64,000 nt of DNA from Bolinopsis microptera (Eukaryota; Ctenophora; Tentaculata; Lobata; Bolinopsidae): NCBI RefSeq assembly GCF_026151205.1, contig NC_087072.1, positions 4,636,084 to 4,700,083 on the forward strand, written 5' to 3'. Below are positions 45,663 to 62,102 of this stretch, in pieces. The notes beneath the pieces were generated by a model. The model ran no database searches, was not told the origin of the DNA, and saw only the letters and a program-made list of their open reading frames with translations. A program made the position numbers and the translations under genes. Numbering within the stretch: the stretch's first letter is position 1; each line of letters opens with the position of its first letter.

Positions 45663-47660
45663 AAAAGCACAAATCCTTCAGTACTGATCCTGAGATCGCT
45701 GAACTGTCACTTGAACGCAAGCAGCTGATGATTGCGAATATGCAGAACAAATTCCCGACCAACAGGAAGCATGTCAAGACCAACATCAACCAGCTAAGAC
45801 GTAAGATTACAAAGAGACTCAGAGATATCAACAACCGCAGTGCTGACACACTCGTCGAAGAGGTAAACAACACAGACGACGCCCGGAGATACTTTGGAGC
45901 CTCTAAGATACTCGCCAAAGGATATGTTAGACCAGCTCTAACCGTCCACAACCCTGCTGGGAATATCGCAGGTACTAATGAGGAGAAAGCGAGGATTATT
46001 AAGGAGTACTTTGAAGCTGAGTTCAACGACGCTGATGAGCCTACCCTTCCTGCCTTCCTTGACCCCCCATCTAGCCTTAACAGTCCCATCACCGTTGCAG
46101 AGATAGAGAGAGCCATCAGTAAACTCAAGTCTGGTAAAGCAGTGGGTATTGATAAAGTTCCTGGCGAGGTCATGAAAGCCCTGAACAACCCCCTCCTTCA
46201 TGAAGAGCTGGCTAATGTGTTCAACGAGTCTTTCGAGAAAAACATTCACATTGAAGCAATAGGAGCAGGCATCCTCACACCACTGGCTAAGCCTGGTAAA
46301 ACTCGTGGCCCAGTTAAGTCGATACGACCATTGACCCTGCTGAATGTTTCTAGAAAGATCCTGTCACTGATAGTGCTAAACAGAATAGAGAGAGCTGTGG
46401 ACAACTTCACCGGACCGTTCCAGGAGCTGTGCTGACCTAGTTTGGGCACAGAGCATGCTCATATCTGTGGTAATGAAGAAGGAGTTTGAATGGAACAAAG
46501 TGAGTATCGACATGTCAGCTGCCTTCAATACCATCCGCAGAGGTACAACAATTAGACTACTAGAAGCTGCAGGATGCAGGATGCTCCAGAGACGACCTGA
46601 GGCTTGTACAATACCTCATGGCTAACACCACTCTAGTAGTCAGAGTGTGTTCTACTGACTCAGAGATGTTCTCTTTCAACATAGCTTAGGAGCCTCCCAA
46701 GGAGACAGCACAGCTGGTAAATTGTTTACCCTCAATCTAGCTGGAGCTGTAGTGCACATAAGAGCAGTCCTCCCCTCAAGACCCAACCCTCCGATAGCCG
46801 ATAACCACATGCCTCTTGAGTCCGGCTATTCAGACGATTTAGAGGAGATTGGTGAAGATATGGAGGAGTTACAGGATATCTTTCAGATCTCCAAGAATAT
46901 TCTCAGTGAATGGAGTCTCTTTGTCATTGACACAAAGACAAAGTTTACCAGAGTGTATTTAGAAGAAGTTGGTGCCTGTGACAAGTGGGATAATGAACTA
47001 AGAGGAAGAGAGGAGTGGAGAAACGAGACAATTCTTGGTACTAAGCTTGGATCAGAGCAGGATGTTACTAATAGAATAAATAAATCTAACTCTGCCTTCT
47101 GGTCATTTGACAAGCTGTGGTGCCAGGGATCAGAGAGGAGTCAGATAACTGAGAAGAGAAAGATCAAACTCTACGACTCACTAGTAGTATCAGTGCTCCT
47201 GTACAACTGCTGCTGCTGGGCCGTACCTCAGCATGTTCTAGAGTCTGTAGATGTTCTTCAGAGGAAGCACCTCAAGCGCATCCTACACATCTATTGGCCT
47301 AGCTCAATATCTAACAAGGCCCTCTACGCTCGTACCCAGACCAGGCCCCTTTCCGAGAGAGTGGAAAAGGCACGGTGGACAATGCTAGGTCATGTTCTAC
47401 GCAGTGAAAACGACACACCTGCCTACCAGTCTCTGTTATTTGCTACACTAGGATGTCAAACACTAAAGGGACGAGTGGGTAGACACAGGACTAATTTGTA
47501 TGATATTATTGTGAAAAAGGACCTATTTAAGAGACAAATTTATTTTAAAAATGAAGATGATTTTACCAACTTAGTGAACTTAGCAAGAGATAGAGTAGGA
47601 TGGAGGAGTTTATTTACTTTGAGACATATTGAACGAATGAGTCTTCGTAAGCGTAAATAG
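45663..47660 (+). pseudogene. LINE reverse transcriptase with frameshifts
   Basis: Three frame segments make up one RT: 45663-46435 (pre-RT region, then KLKSGKAVGIDKVPGEVMK, SIRPLTLLNVSRKI), 46436-46620 (KVSIDMSAAFNTIRRG with the first catalytic Asp) and 46690-47660. The last holds GASQGDSTAGKLF, then SGYSDDLEEI at the YxDD position, and a C-terminal region with the LRGREEWRNETILGTKLG block. Frame changes near 46432, 46575 and 46689 make it non-functional. The clade is not certain. Confidence 0.8.
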
Positions 47661-47721
47661 GCCAGCACTTTGCTGAGCCTCTTTAGGTGCTCTTTTGTTT
47701 ATAGATGTTATTATATTATAT
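45663..47721 (+). mobile_element. 5'-truncated LINE, inserted in unknown gene
   Basis: Bounded by an 11-bp duplication, AACTGGCTAAA, at 45652-45662 and 47722-47732. Coding content begins mid-ORF2 and includes RT blocks. The tail after the stop (47660) is short and ends in AT-rich sequence, not poly(A). Confidence 0.85.
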
Positions 47722-49269
47722 AACTGGCTAAATGGCTCTTTAGATTATGAGAGCATCTATGTTTTGAAACAGAACTTCGATCTGGTTGTTTCACTTTCCC
47801 ACACCCCAATAGGTTCTTTACCTGCTTTAAGACTTCAGGGACTTCATTTTCAATATCTTCCGCGATATCAATTACATTTAGATATTTCTTTGAATCCTGA
47901 TTATTTTTTATTTCATTCAACGATCTATGCACAAGTTCCTCATCGTCACAACTTTTCAAATTGCTTGGACCTAGTGATCTAGTTAACTCTAGCATTACCG
48001 CAATGTGGGAAATAAAGGCAAAAGAATGCTTCCCAGTTCCCTGTCACATTTGCATGGACATAATTAGTAGATAGCTTTCCTTGTATTTTTGGAATAGATT
48101 GAATAGTTTCCGATGACAAGATTGGTTTCACTCTAGCTATTGGGTATGGCTGATGCACAGTATTCTGCACCACATCATCCGTACTCTTTGTTCCATTCTG
48201 ACATTCCGGGGTAGGTAAAATACTCATCATCCGACGACGTCTTTTCTTAGATTTTAGTCTTAATACCCGCTCCATGGGTCGCACAATTGATAACGTAGGA
48301 CACCTGGATTTTTTCCTCCGAAAATATTGTATATATTCTGTAGGCAAGCTTCCTCTAAAGAACACCCAAGTCTGAATAAAACCCGTTGAATTGTTTTGGC
48401 CTTGATAATCTGGCCAGGTACCATGTCGTTACACTTCCACAATTCAATTTCAAAATTCGTCCTGACCATGCATCTATCTTTAATCGTTTCGGCATCGAGC
48501 GCCTTTCTTCCGGATTTCTCCTTACAAAGTTTGTTTTTCGGCGTGGAAGTGCCATCTTCTGTGGAGAATCTTGTAGAAAGTTTGTTTAAAACAGTCTCTT
48601 TCTTCGCAATCACAGGCTTATCACCTTTTCCATCGTGTACTGGCAGTCTAATTGTACTCAGAGAACTTGTTGGAGGAGTATTTCTAGAGTTCAATTTGTC
48701 CCGATTTCCCTGCTGATTCTCATTCTTGATTGCAGTTCCACCTTCAATGAGTCGTGTAGACAACTTGTTAAGTGCTGTTTCCTTCTTTGAATTTAACACT
48801 TTCTTGCTGCTGTTTATCTTATCAACATCAATTGGTCGTCCAATTGTGAATTTAGAATTGTCTACTGTGGGAGTTCTCGTGGTTAAATTATCAGTGTTAG
48901 CCCGCAAATGCTCCTTCTTCTTCAGACCCGTCGATGAAGATTTATCCATAATCGTCAATTTGCTTTGCACCGTCGGTTTCTTAATCTTTGGAATCCTAAA
49001 AGTAGGGACAGCTCTCCTCTTGAATGAGTTGCTTGTTATTATCGCAGTAGTGATAACATCAGCAGATGATTCGTCTTCAGAATCATATTGAGTTCTAGGT
49101 TTTGATGAATCAGCAGCCCTTTTTGAAGTGTTGACAACAACTGATACGTCCTCAGTAGATGGTTCGGGTACAGGGATTACAGCTGGAGGAAGCTCCGGAG
49201 TATCAATACCTGATGATGTGTCCTCAGTAGATGGTTCGGGTACAGGGATTACAGCTACAGGAACCCTTC

Positions 49270-49600
49270 AAGCGAATGAGCGACTCTCCTGATGCCTTCG
49301 CTAAATTGCAACGTAAACATCTGTCGTATGTGAGACTTTCCATAACCCTTCCGCACTTACACCGCTAAGCCATATTCTTTTTTCGTATAATATGAATGAT
49401 TATATTAGTAAATTATACAATTATGTGTATATAATATAGATACAAGGTGTTTTTTTTGTAGAGTTATCAAATCGATTACAACTACAGAAAACAATTGCAA
49501 GAGCGAGGTACTACTAGTACTAAAGGTCAACACTCATAATTGAGTTTAATTTGGGTAATTATGTTAAAATTTGAACCGATTAGTCAGCCAAAATCTGATT
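49270..49600. other. No gene seen
   Basis: AT-rich stretch between the 5' end of the unknown gene and the right inverted end of the 9.66-kb block. Confidence 0.4.
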
Positions 49601-49709
49601 TTTAATTTATGTTAAAAAAGTTAAAAAAGTTAAAGTAATTAATGTTAAATTCCAAAATCTCGATCTTAGAATTTAACTTTTTTAACGTGGACCCCCCCCC
49701 CTCACATAC

Positions 49710-50870
49710 ATAATTATTTAATCTGAAGCAAACTTGAACTTCCCCTGCTAGTCGGACTGATAGACTGAGCAGTAAACAAACATACATTCCAGGTGCGGAA
49801 TTGTTGATCCAGTTATGACATCCATGTGTAATTACTGGTTAGTATTCCTTGATATTATTGAATGAAAACAACATCATATCCTCAGTCAGTAAATTGCATT
49901 GCATTAAAGTCAAATTATCTGCTAATGACTAGCAGTTGGATATAATAAAGGGCATGAACTTTAAGTGATATATTATTTACTATTTAAGTGATATAGCGTA
50001 CGGTTTACGAAAAGAAGAAACAGTATACGGTGGTGACTGGTGACATCTACTCGGCAAAAAGTGACGAAGTTCATTTTCCACATTATGACCAACAAAAAAA
50101 GTACCGCAATGGCGAAATGTATAAACTGAGCCCGAATTATGTTTGAAAGAAAGTTTTAGAGCCTTGGGTCCTCAAAAATAGTTTGAAATACAGAGCAAAT
50201 AAAAATTAGCGTGATTAATTTTCGCAATTCTAAACCAAGAAAGAGTGAACACTAAACTCTAAAGGCAGCCTCACTTGAATAGACTAATAAATTCTAAAGA
50301 ATTACAGTCATTCCGTCTAAAACTCTAAATGTGAACAAAACTCCAGGGATGTAATCGAAATTCCAAATTATCTGGAAATAATCGAGAATTCTGAATCTAG
50401 AAGTTAATGTTTGTTGTTTGGGGACCGGTTTTTGGTACACCGGCCAATGTTTACAAAATCATATGATACATAACAATATCATATGAGAATTGAAAATGAT
50501 GATGTAACCTTTATCGTTTATTCATTAAAAAAAACCAAATCTTTAAAAATTTAAACTTGCATATCATGATTTATTAACATAGTGACAAATAATTTCATTT
50601 GATACGACAGATGATCACACGCACTGTTTTATGAGCTACTTGTGTTGGATTAACGATTAGTTGGCAGTGGGCAGTGCCGAGTCGATAGCACAGTGCTCTG
50701 TATCAGTAATGATACTTCGAAAGTAAGTGAGCAGTGAGTGATTGTACAATGTCATAATCAAACTGAAATTGCTCGCACTGCAGTTTACAACTTTGGCACT
50801 CATTATATGTGAACACACAATGTATTATTAATAGATCCATAGCATAGAGAGACAACAAATTTAAGCAACA
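49710..50870. other. No gene seen
   Basis: AT-rich intergenic DNA; no supported exon or element. Confidence 0.45.
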
Positions 50871-50872
50871 GG

Positions 50873-50965
50873 CACTTTACCTGGGGACCCCAGGCTATGA
50901 TGTTTATAAACATAAATGGAGACTTGGCGGAATGACAGGCTGAGCGCCGCTCAGTAACAGGCACA
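50873..50965 (+). repeat. Dispersed palindromic repeat, copy 2
   Basis: Contains the perfect 15-bp palindrome CCTGGGGACCCCAGG at 50880-50894, then GGCGGAATGACAGGCTGAGC and CGCTCAGTAACAG. It matches copies at 8474-8625 and 60954-61042. Confidence 0.75.
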
Positions 50966-51123
50966 ATGCTCATTCAAGTCGGTATCGACTCAAATGTACC
51001 ATGACATTTAGAAAACAGTTGTGCATTGCATGATATATTCCCCGATACATTACAGTATTCCTCTTCTGTATTCTGTAATGCAGTCTTTGGGATGAAAGAT
51101 TTTGCGTTGCATGGGGGCGTGTT

Positions 51124-51170
51124 ATAGAGGGAAATACTGTATATCAATGATATACAGTATTCCCCCTCTA
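51124..51170. other. Hairpin-forming inverted repeat
   Basis: AATACTGTATATC (51133-51145) and its exact complement (51149-51161) are separated by 3 bp, and the stem is extended by imperfect TAGAGGG/CCCCCTCTA arms. No T-run follows. Confidence 0.7.
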
Positions 51171-51677
51171 TTGTCTATAACGTACCCCTGTACAACACTG
51201 ATATTATCATTGTGATCAAATCACAGTGATTGTACTGATGAGGTCGCTGCAGTTGCTCGTTTTGAGAGGTTTTATACAAAACTTTAAATGTGAATAATGA
51301 TGGGGTGGCATGGTGCAAATTTGATTTGACACGTGTCAGCAATCCGAGGACTTTACTGGTCGACGCTGAAGTTTACTGCCCAATCATTGTGACGTATCGG
51401 ACAGGAAGGGCACGTACATGCAGTTGACTGGAATATAATATACTGTGTGGCCGACTACAAAAGCACTCTCTATCCTCAAAGGTTAGGATAAGATATAGCA
51501 AACACTGTTGAGAGATGTGTTGCTAGAAGCACGACGAGAACAATTAATCCTCTCCAGGGCTCTGTATCTGGTCTAGAACCCCTTCTACTGTAGATATATT
51601 GCCCCTTTTTATCCATCAGACCTGCCCTTTATAAATGTAAGTGCGGTGTGTGCGGAATCGCGTGTATTGACCTAATA

Positions 51678-51870
51678 CAGTAAAACCCTAATTTACGATT
51701 TTCCGCAAACTCCGATTTATCGCGGCCATTTCCTTTCCCCAAATAGGGCTTAACATACATAATGTTAACAATCAAAACCCCGATTTAACTGTTAACGCAA
51801 ACCCCGATTTAAATTTACCGCGCAGCTTTTTCCTTTCTCCCGAACTCCGAGGTAAATCGGGGTATTGCTG
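51678..51870. mobile_element. pogo/Tigger-like MITE, 193 bp
   Basis: Flanked by TA on both sides (51676-51677, 51871-51872). The left end CAGTAAAACCCTAATTTACG and the right end (complement of CAGCAATACCCCGATTTACC) are the diverged inverted ends seen in pogo/Tigger elements. No coding region. Confidence 0.75.
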
Positions 51871-51872
51871 TA

Positions 51873-52790
51873 TTGCACTTTAAGGACCATCAGTCATTAT
51901 TCGTTCTATCAGATTTGTGTATTTGGTATAGCTGTGTATGATGAGATAAGATTGACAATGATGCCATGTTAAGGTCAAAAGTTTTTCATGACGAATCATC
52001 AAACACATCGGCGAGTACAATTACTTTAAAAATCAGGAAAAACATATATATACTTATAGAGCAACAATGGCATAGATTTTTATGGCATAGATAGCTAAAA
52101 TGTTTGTCCAATAACTGACATTTATGCTATTTTATGCCATTGGCCTCTAGAAGCCTCTATGATGCTTGAAGTATAAAGGGTCACAATTCCTATGATGAGG
52201 AGAGAATGGACTCTGGCCATATCAGTTGATTGCTTTGCAGTAAGAGTGGTGCAATCTGCTGTTTTGCCGTTTGGACGACTAATGTGATTAATAACCTCAC
52301 GAAATTTACAAGATATTGCACAATAAAACGTACGGTCAGTAAAACGTACAATGTTGTGAAACGAAAGCTTCAAGGGTGATCGGAAATCTTATACTATATT
52401 TATAAACTTCAACTTTCTGAAGCCATATTTGATGCTTAACGTGGGTAATCTGGGTTTTCTAGCATTGTTCAGTGTCTGGGTCTGAAGGCCGCTCGCTTAC
52501 TCTTTTGAAACTTACAGTTACAATATGCTGACCGCGACTGAAAGATTCGTAACTTAAAATGATCCCTCACTGTTATATCTTATTGAACTTCGGAATATAG
52601 CTTAATAAGGAATAAGAATGCTTATTGCTTAAGTTACCTATTATAATAATAATAGAAAGTTGAATAATTAAAAGTAGATGATACGATGAAAGGTACCGAC
52701 TCGTTACAATTCTATATAATTCACTATAACATAACTTATAATTGTATTCGTATTGAATTCATTCAATTTCCACGGCATTACAAATATGTA
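51873..52790. other. No gene seen
   Basis: Intergenic; the minus-strand frame at 52122-52373 shows no recognisable content. Confidence 0.4.
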
Positions 52791-52794
52791 GCCT

Positions 52795-54536
52795 TTAATA
52801 TCCAGGAGATAATCTCGACATGGCAGAATAAACTGAAACGCACGTGGCATACATTACAGAAACGGGCCGGCTGAAAAGACACATGATCCGGGAAACTACC
52901 TGTCAGTGCAACATTGAAGCCTTAGCTACTAAGTTAGTATTATTTATTAAGGCAACCCGCAACTTTAGCAGTCCGTCTTGCGTGATCAAAGTAAAAGTCA
53001 AAATAAGCTTGCCAAACCCAACAGGGCAATGTAGACAACAATAATGAGTTTGAGGAAGATCATCACAGCGCACAGAAACATGTGAACGAAATGGAATTGC
53101 AGCATATCTACGACAACGAAACAGACACCATTGATCCATAATTGAGTAGAGAGTGTAGTTAGAAGACAAATGACTATAAATACAGAATTGAATAAGGACG
53201 ATAAAGTAAAACAGTTTGATTATAAAAACAAAAAGAAGTCAGTAATTATTTAAATCTAACGTAACAACATGATGTAAATATAATGGTTAAGCTCAACTCA
53301 CAAAGTCTGTCCTCTGAGGTACGCCAGAAACGCGGGGTTCTTCATTTCAAACACTCCAGATCGTTTTTCCCTTCGCTCTGTGACAGGCTTAACAGTGACA
53401 AGCTTAATTCCACCACCTTCTCCTTTTCCTCCTCCGTGGCTGAAGGAGTTGGCGATCACGGAAAATCGCTTCTTCGCCTGAAAAAACACACATCGTTAAA
53501 TATATGTAATTTAAGAAATGGTATTTTTGCTTAAATTTGTCTTTGTATTGGATGCATCTAAACACTCAGTTGATATATTATATTTATATTAAGATTGTTT
53601 AATGTCTGTAATTCACGTATTTGAGAATATATGGTTGCCTTATCGCTTTCATCTACCTTTCTAAACCGTTCTGACATTTAAACTCAAATATACCGGTCCT
53701 AACAAACGTAACATATAAACGGCGCTAACATAGAATAAGTGACGATAACTAGTGTAGCACAGGCCCAATTAAGTTTAACAGTACGTAATTAAATCATTAC
53801 AGCACCATTGCCTCATGGTGACAACTTGAAACAGTTATAATATAGTGGTCACTGGTCACTGGTCATCATGGTCGGGGCTGTAATAGGTGGCGGTCATTAT
53901 TTTTCTAGCGCGTCAAAACTTTTTCAAAACTATTGGTTAAGGTATAGTGCCAGGTATAAGTCATTCGCAATGACCAATGTTAATTGCGTGAAATATTACG
54001 GCGCTCTTCGACATAGAACCGGAGATAGTTGAGCCAGGTTACAAATAAAAGACATCATTTAACTTCCATTTATACATTAAACCTACATTACAACTCACTA
54101 TTTCATGACATTAGATAAAATCACATTTTATAACCTTGGTAAAAATAGTCATCCTTTTATCAAGATTTCCCACAATCAAAAACGACCAACCATTAAAGTA
54201 AACAATTTTTAAACTGACCACCCCAAATATTGAATAATGTTATGATTAGTTAATATTTTAACGAAGATACATCACGATTTCCTCTCGGTTTCCCGGCATT
54301 GAGCTTCTGCAGTAATTCTGGATGAGAACCGACCATAGCCATGATATCAGGCTGAACATTACTATTAGATACTTTAAAGTCCATTAACTTGAATTAAATG
54401 ACTCATTTGTCTCCCAAAATTTCGCTATCATTAACTAATATTTCCGAGACGGAATACTAAGTCAGATTAACATAAAACAATTCCTGCAGGGTTAAGTAAG
54501 CTGAGCTCTAATTAGTCCTGGTCCACTTACTTTCAT
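52795..54536 (-). CDS. Possible small uncharacterised gene
   Basis: Minus-strand candidate model: start exon 54536-54531 (ATG AAA before a strong GTAAGT donor), 54351-54271 (a PDIMAMVGSHPELLQKLNAG stretch), 53477-53302 (pyrimidine tract plus CAG acceptor, good GTGAGT donor) and a last exon perhaps at 52870-52795 ending in TAA. Phases agree throughout, giving about 112 residues. The third exon is the best supported: it encodes a Gly/Lys-rich segment (HGGGKGEGGG), then LVTVKPVTERREKR and NPAFLAYLRGQT. I recognise no family. The last exon is the weakest part. It lies 0.4 kb downstream of the HECT gene on the same strand. Confidence 0.4.
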
Positions 54537-54969
54537 TATTATACTGGATTTATGGATTAACCCCTAAGAAAGGTTATTCAAACAATTATCAAAACCTAAT
54601 CTCTATTCAAAATATTTCAGGACTACTTGTCTTACATATAACAAAGATATTCAGCTAGCTGAAATTCAAGGAATTATCAAAAAGAACTATAAAAACCTCG
54701 TCTGAAATCAAAACAATCAAATTACAAATCCACTAAGTGGGTCCATTTTCCATTATTACCATTGGCGAGCGATAAGTCCAGTTCTAAAGTTTATATGCCA
54801 CAGTGGACAATACCACACTTTGCCACAGTGATATATACTTCTTGAGTACGTATCTGTCGCGCTATATAACTTAAAACTCGCATAATACGTGGTGAACCAA
54901 GAAATCAATAAAATGAATTAATCTAACTGTATATAAGTATAAGACCCAAAACTGCTATAAAACTATAAG

Positions 54970-59498
<4,529 letters not shown>

Positions 59499-60293
59499 CT
59501 GAAATACATAAGAATATATCAAATATCTTATATTGGGCATTGGTCAATAAATACTAAATAGTCTCATGAGATCTGGCTTGTAATCAATTTAATAGGTTCG
59601 AGCCTGTCAGTATTGCCTCAGAATACATTGCCTAATGGTTAGAAGCCTAATGGTTGTAGGAACTGATATTAACCGAGTTTCTGATTCAGGATGTTACTGA
59701 AGATAGTAATGAAAATGTTTTAACACCTCAGTACTGTGTTTTACTACAGCTCAACCTGCTCAGTCTGACTATTTGGGAATTTAAACTCTTGATGGTTAGA
59801 ATGTTAGATATATAGAAATGTAAGATATACAGGGTGTACCGCATAAAGTGCGACTTTCTTCCACTTTAATAGTTTTTGACAAAATTAAACTTCACAGTTA
59901 TTTTTAACTAAATTTTGTCAGAAATATAGTTGAATTGATAAAAATAATAAAAAATATGGTAAATAGTTAAGCATCTAAGCAAAAGAATCTTCCCAAAAAT
60001 TAAATATTGTAGTCTGAAATTGACATAACTTATTTGAGGCCCAAGATGTTCAAAATCTAATAAAAACGTTTTAAAGACCTTCCACAAAATTTTCAGGGTG
60101 ATTGATCAAAAACAGTTGGAGAAAAAAGATTTTTAGACTCGATTTTCACTACGCACGATAGAAAATCGCTCGCTCAATACAATTACTCATGAGCGCTGAC
60201 CTTTGACCAACGAAATTTTTTGAACGAAATTTTTAGATAGGACCAAAAGCAACTGATAGAAACTAATCTTTTCTATCAAAAGCAACTAAAACG

Positions 60294-60333
60294 GTGGTAT
60301 CCTCCTGGTGTCCTGGGGTTTGGCAGGTTCCTC

Positions 60334-60388
<55 letters not shown>
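60294..60388 (+). mobile_element. 44-bp retroposed scrap with 51-bp poly(A)
   Basis: GCAACTAAAACG at 60282-60293 and 60389-60400 brackets 44 bp of sequence (GTGGTATCCTCCTGGTGTCC...) plus 51 consecutive A (60338-60388). Flanking duplication plus a pure A tail is the hallmark of LINE-driven insertion of an RNA 3' end. Confidence 0.85.
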
Positions 60389-60389
<1 letters not shown>

Positions 60390-60542
60390 CAACTAAAACG
60401 TTGATTTCGAAAAAAAATTCCTGAGACCTCTTAATTACATCAAGCTTAAGTTCCTGAGGTAGTACCATAACAGAATAGCAATTTGTGATAAATCAAAAAG
60501 TGATAGCGAGCGACTTGAAACTTGGTATGCATAAATTCGACA

Positions 60543-60830
60543 AACTAGCAGGAACCCGTCTAACCCTAAAGTGGTGTCAAGACTCGAGAGACTTAAATAA
60601 TTATTACCCATTTAATTCGCGTTTTTGAAACCACTTGGGAGTCCAAATTTTGGGCATCAAAATTCTTATTCCTTGGCCAATTGTTTATTTTTTCATGCTG
60701 ATTTTTAAAGCATTAAAGCATTTGACCCAGTCACAAAAGTTTCCATTGATATCTTTTACGGTTTTTGCGGAAAGTCACGTTAAAGTTGATGCCGTGGTGT
60801 CAGTAAAATAGCACGGATCCATAATCCATT
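60543..60830 (+). repeat. ~285-bp dispersed repeat, copy a
   Basis: Begins ACTAGCAGGAACCCGTCTAA and ends near GTCAGTAAAATAGCACGGAT. Copies b (61393-61676) and c (62103-62308) lie in the same orientation. Confidence 0.85.
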
Positions 60831-60953
60831 ATATACTATACATGATATATATATCCATATACATGATATATATATAGAGAATTAACCGTCTTTGCAAAAT
60901 TAAAAACCATATTCTGTGAATCTGTGTAAAACATCTCAGTTCACCATTTCCTA

Positions 60954-61042
60954 ACAGCACTTTACCTGGGGACCCCAGGCTATTATTATGTTAGAATAGA
61001 GAATAGAGATTCTGAGCGCCGCCCAGTAAAACAGCACTGTGT
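60954..61042 (+). repeat. Dispersed palindromic repeat, copy 3
   Basis: Same CCTGGGGACCCCAGG palindrome (60965-60979) and GAGCGCCGCCCAGTAA right part as copies at 8474 and 50873. Confidence 0.75.
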
Positions 61043-61392
61043 GTCCCTTTGTCCAGGCGGGCCTAATCGGTCTTCATTACTGCACTCGGCAAATGTCAGC
61101 CTCGTAATATGTAATAACTCGCGGGGTATAGGAGGGACGCTTACTGAGTTACTGGAGGATCTCTGGAAGAGGCGATCAAAATTGTCGACAGCTCAGTCCT
61201 GATCAAATAATGGGCCGAATGTAGTGAATAGAATAATGCAGTTATATAGGAAACGATTAAAACTCACAAAGAATCTCTTTTGCGCTCCTTAACTTGCGCT
61301 ATTTCCTAACAGTGCACTGACTATTTCGTTACTTATAGGGTTAGACGGGTTCTTGCTAGTAGATATAAACCCTGTGCGTTATACAGTATACT

Positions 61393-61676
61393 TACCAGCA
61401 GAAACCCATACAACCTTAAAGTGGTGTCAAGACTCAAAAGGCTAAAATAATTATTACCTATTTAATTCGCGTTTTTGACACCACTTGGGGGTCAAAATTT
61501 TGGGCACTTAAGTTCTTATTCCTTGGCGAATTTTCTATTTTTTCATGCTGATTTGAAGGCCATTAAAGCATTTGACCCAGTCAAAAAAGTTTCAGTTGTA
61601 TATCTTTTACGGTTTTTGCAGAAAGTCGCGTTAAAGTTGATGCCATGGTGTCAGTAAAATGGCACGGATATATATA
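61393..61676 (+). repeat. ~285-bp dispersed repeat, copy b
   Basis: Diverged full-length copy of the repeat at 60543, about 850 bp downstream of it. Confidence 0.85.
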
Positions 61677-62102
61677 TCGTCTCGCTTTATATATAGTAAG
61701 ATAGTTTTTAGCAACTGCTCCCATAATATTTTGTATCATTTCTCAAAAAAGTCACACTTTCTGTGGTACACCCTGCATATAGAAATATTGATGGACATGT
61801 TCATTTGAAGCTCAAGATATTGGTACAATGCCAATGAATAGTCCAGCATCATTTTATGGCCTGAATGTGTTGAGAATTGTTAAACTAATTACAACACTAC
61901 AAATTTATTAAATTTATTGAGTATTAAATGCAACGCGATGGAAATATTTTAAGCGGGTAATACCCAGGATACATGAAGACTTTGTTGTAACTTTGTATGA
62001 AAAGCATTAATACCTCACTGCTACAAACAAATAAAACACAGAAGGCACAAAATGTATTAGTTCATTCTAGACGAAATATTTGATTTCTTAAACATTCTAA
62101 TC

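Larger units (their letters stand above)
45450..49266 (-). pseudogene. Uncharacterised gene split by a LINE
   Basis: Read right to left, an open frame from 49266 to 48260 is Ser/Thr/Lys-rich. It contains a near-repeated VIPVPEPSTED motif and ends in a region that looks folded (ELWKCNDMVPGQIIKAKTIQ). A frame change in an A6 run at about 48310 leads to a frame ending at 47979, and another near 48030 to the frame that reads to about 47735. There the LINE at 45663-47721 interrupts it. Beyond the LINE the same frame resumes and runs to a TAG at 45450-45452, ending in an acidic helical stretch (SEEEIIEEHLFSLL). I recognise no family. The frame changes could also be undetected introns. No start codon is evident at the 5' end. 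Confidence 0.5.
40047..49702. mobile_element. 9.66-kb inverted-end-bounded block
   Basis: The left end GGGGGGGTCCACGTTAAAAA (40047) and the right end with its complement (to 49702) are flanked by CACATA on both sides (40041-40046 and 49703-49708). This looks like a large TIR element with a 6-bp target-site duplication. The ends contain a ~75-bp hairpin-like core built of GTTAAAAAA blocks. Most of the interior is other, later insertions (LTR element, MITE, LINE). The remaining original content is the unknown minus-strand gene at 45450-49266. Two unrelated short foldback elements in opposite orientation are the alternative. Confidence 0.5.
59830..61775. mobile_element. ~1.95-kb TIR element, composite
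   Basis: The left end CAGGGTGTACCGCATAAAGT (59830) pairs with the right end, whose complement is CAGGGTGTACCACAGAAAGT (to 61775). ATATA lies close outside both ends, but no exact duplication was found. No transposase is visible. The interior holds two copies of a ~285-bp repeat, a poly(A) retroposed scrap and a copy of the dispersed palindromic repeat. Confidence 0.6.

Noticed and set aside
45634-46249. Minus-strand frames over the LINE at 45663-47721
   Set aside because: Shadows of the plus-strand reverse transcriptase.
40047-49702. Polinton/Maverick element
   Set aside because: A 6-bp duplication would fit, but no protein-primed polymerase, integrase, ATPase or capsid gene is visible and the unit is too short.
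60286-60468. Minus-strand frame with a poly-Phe run
   Set aside because: It is the translated complement of the 51-bp poly(A) tail.
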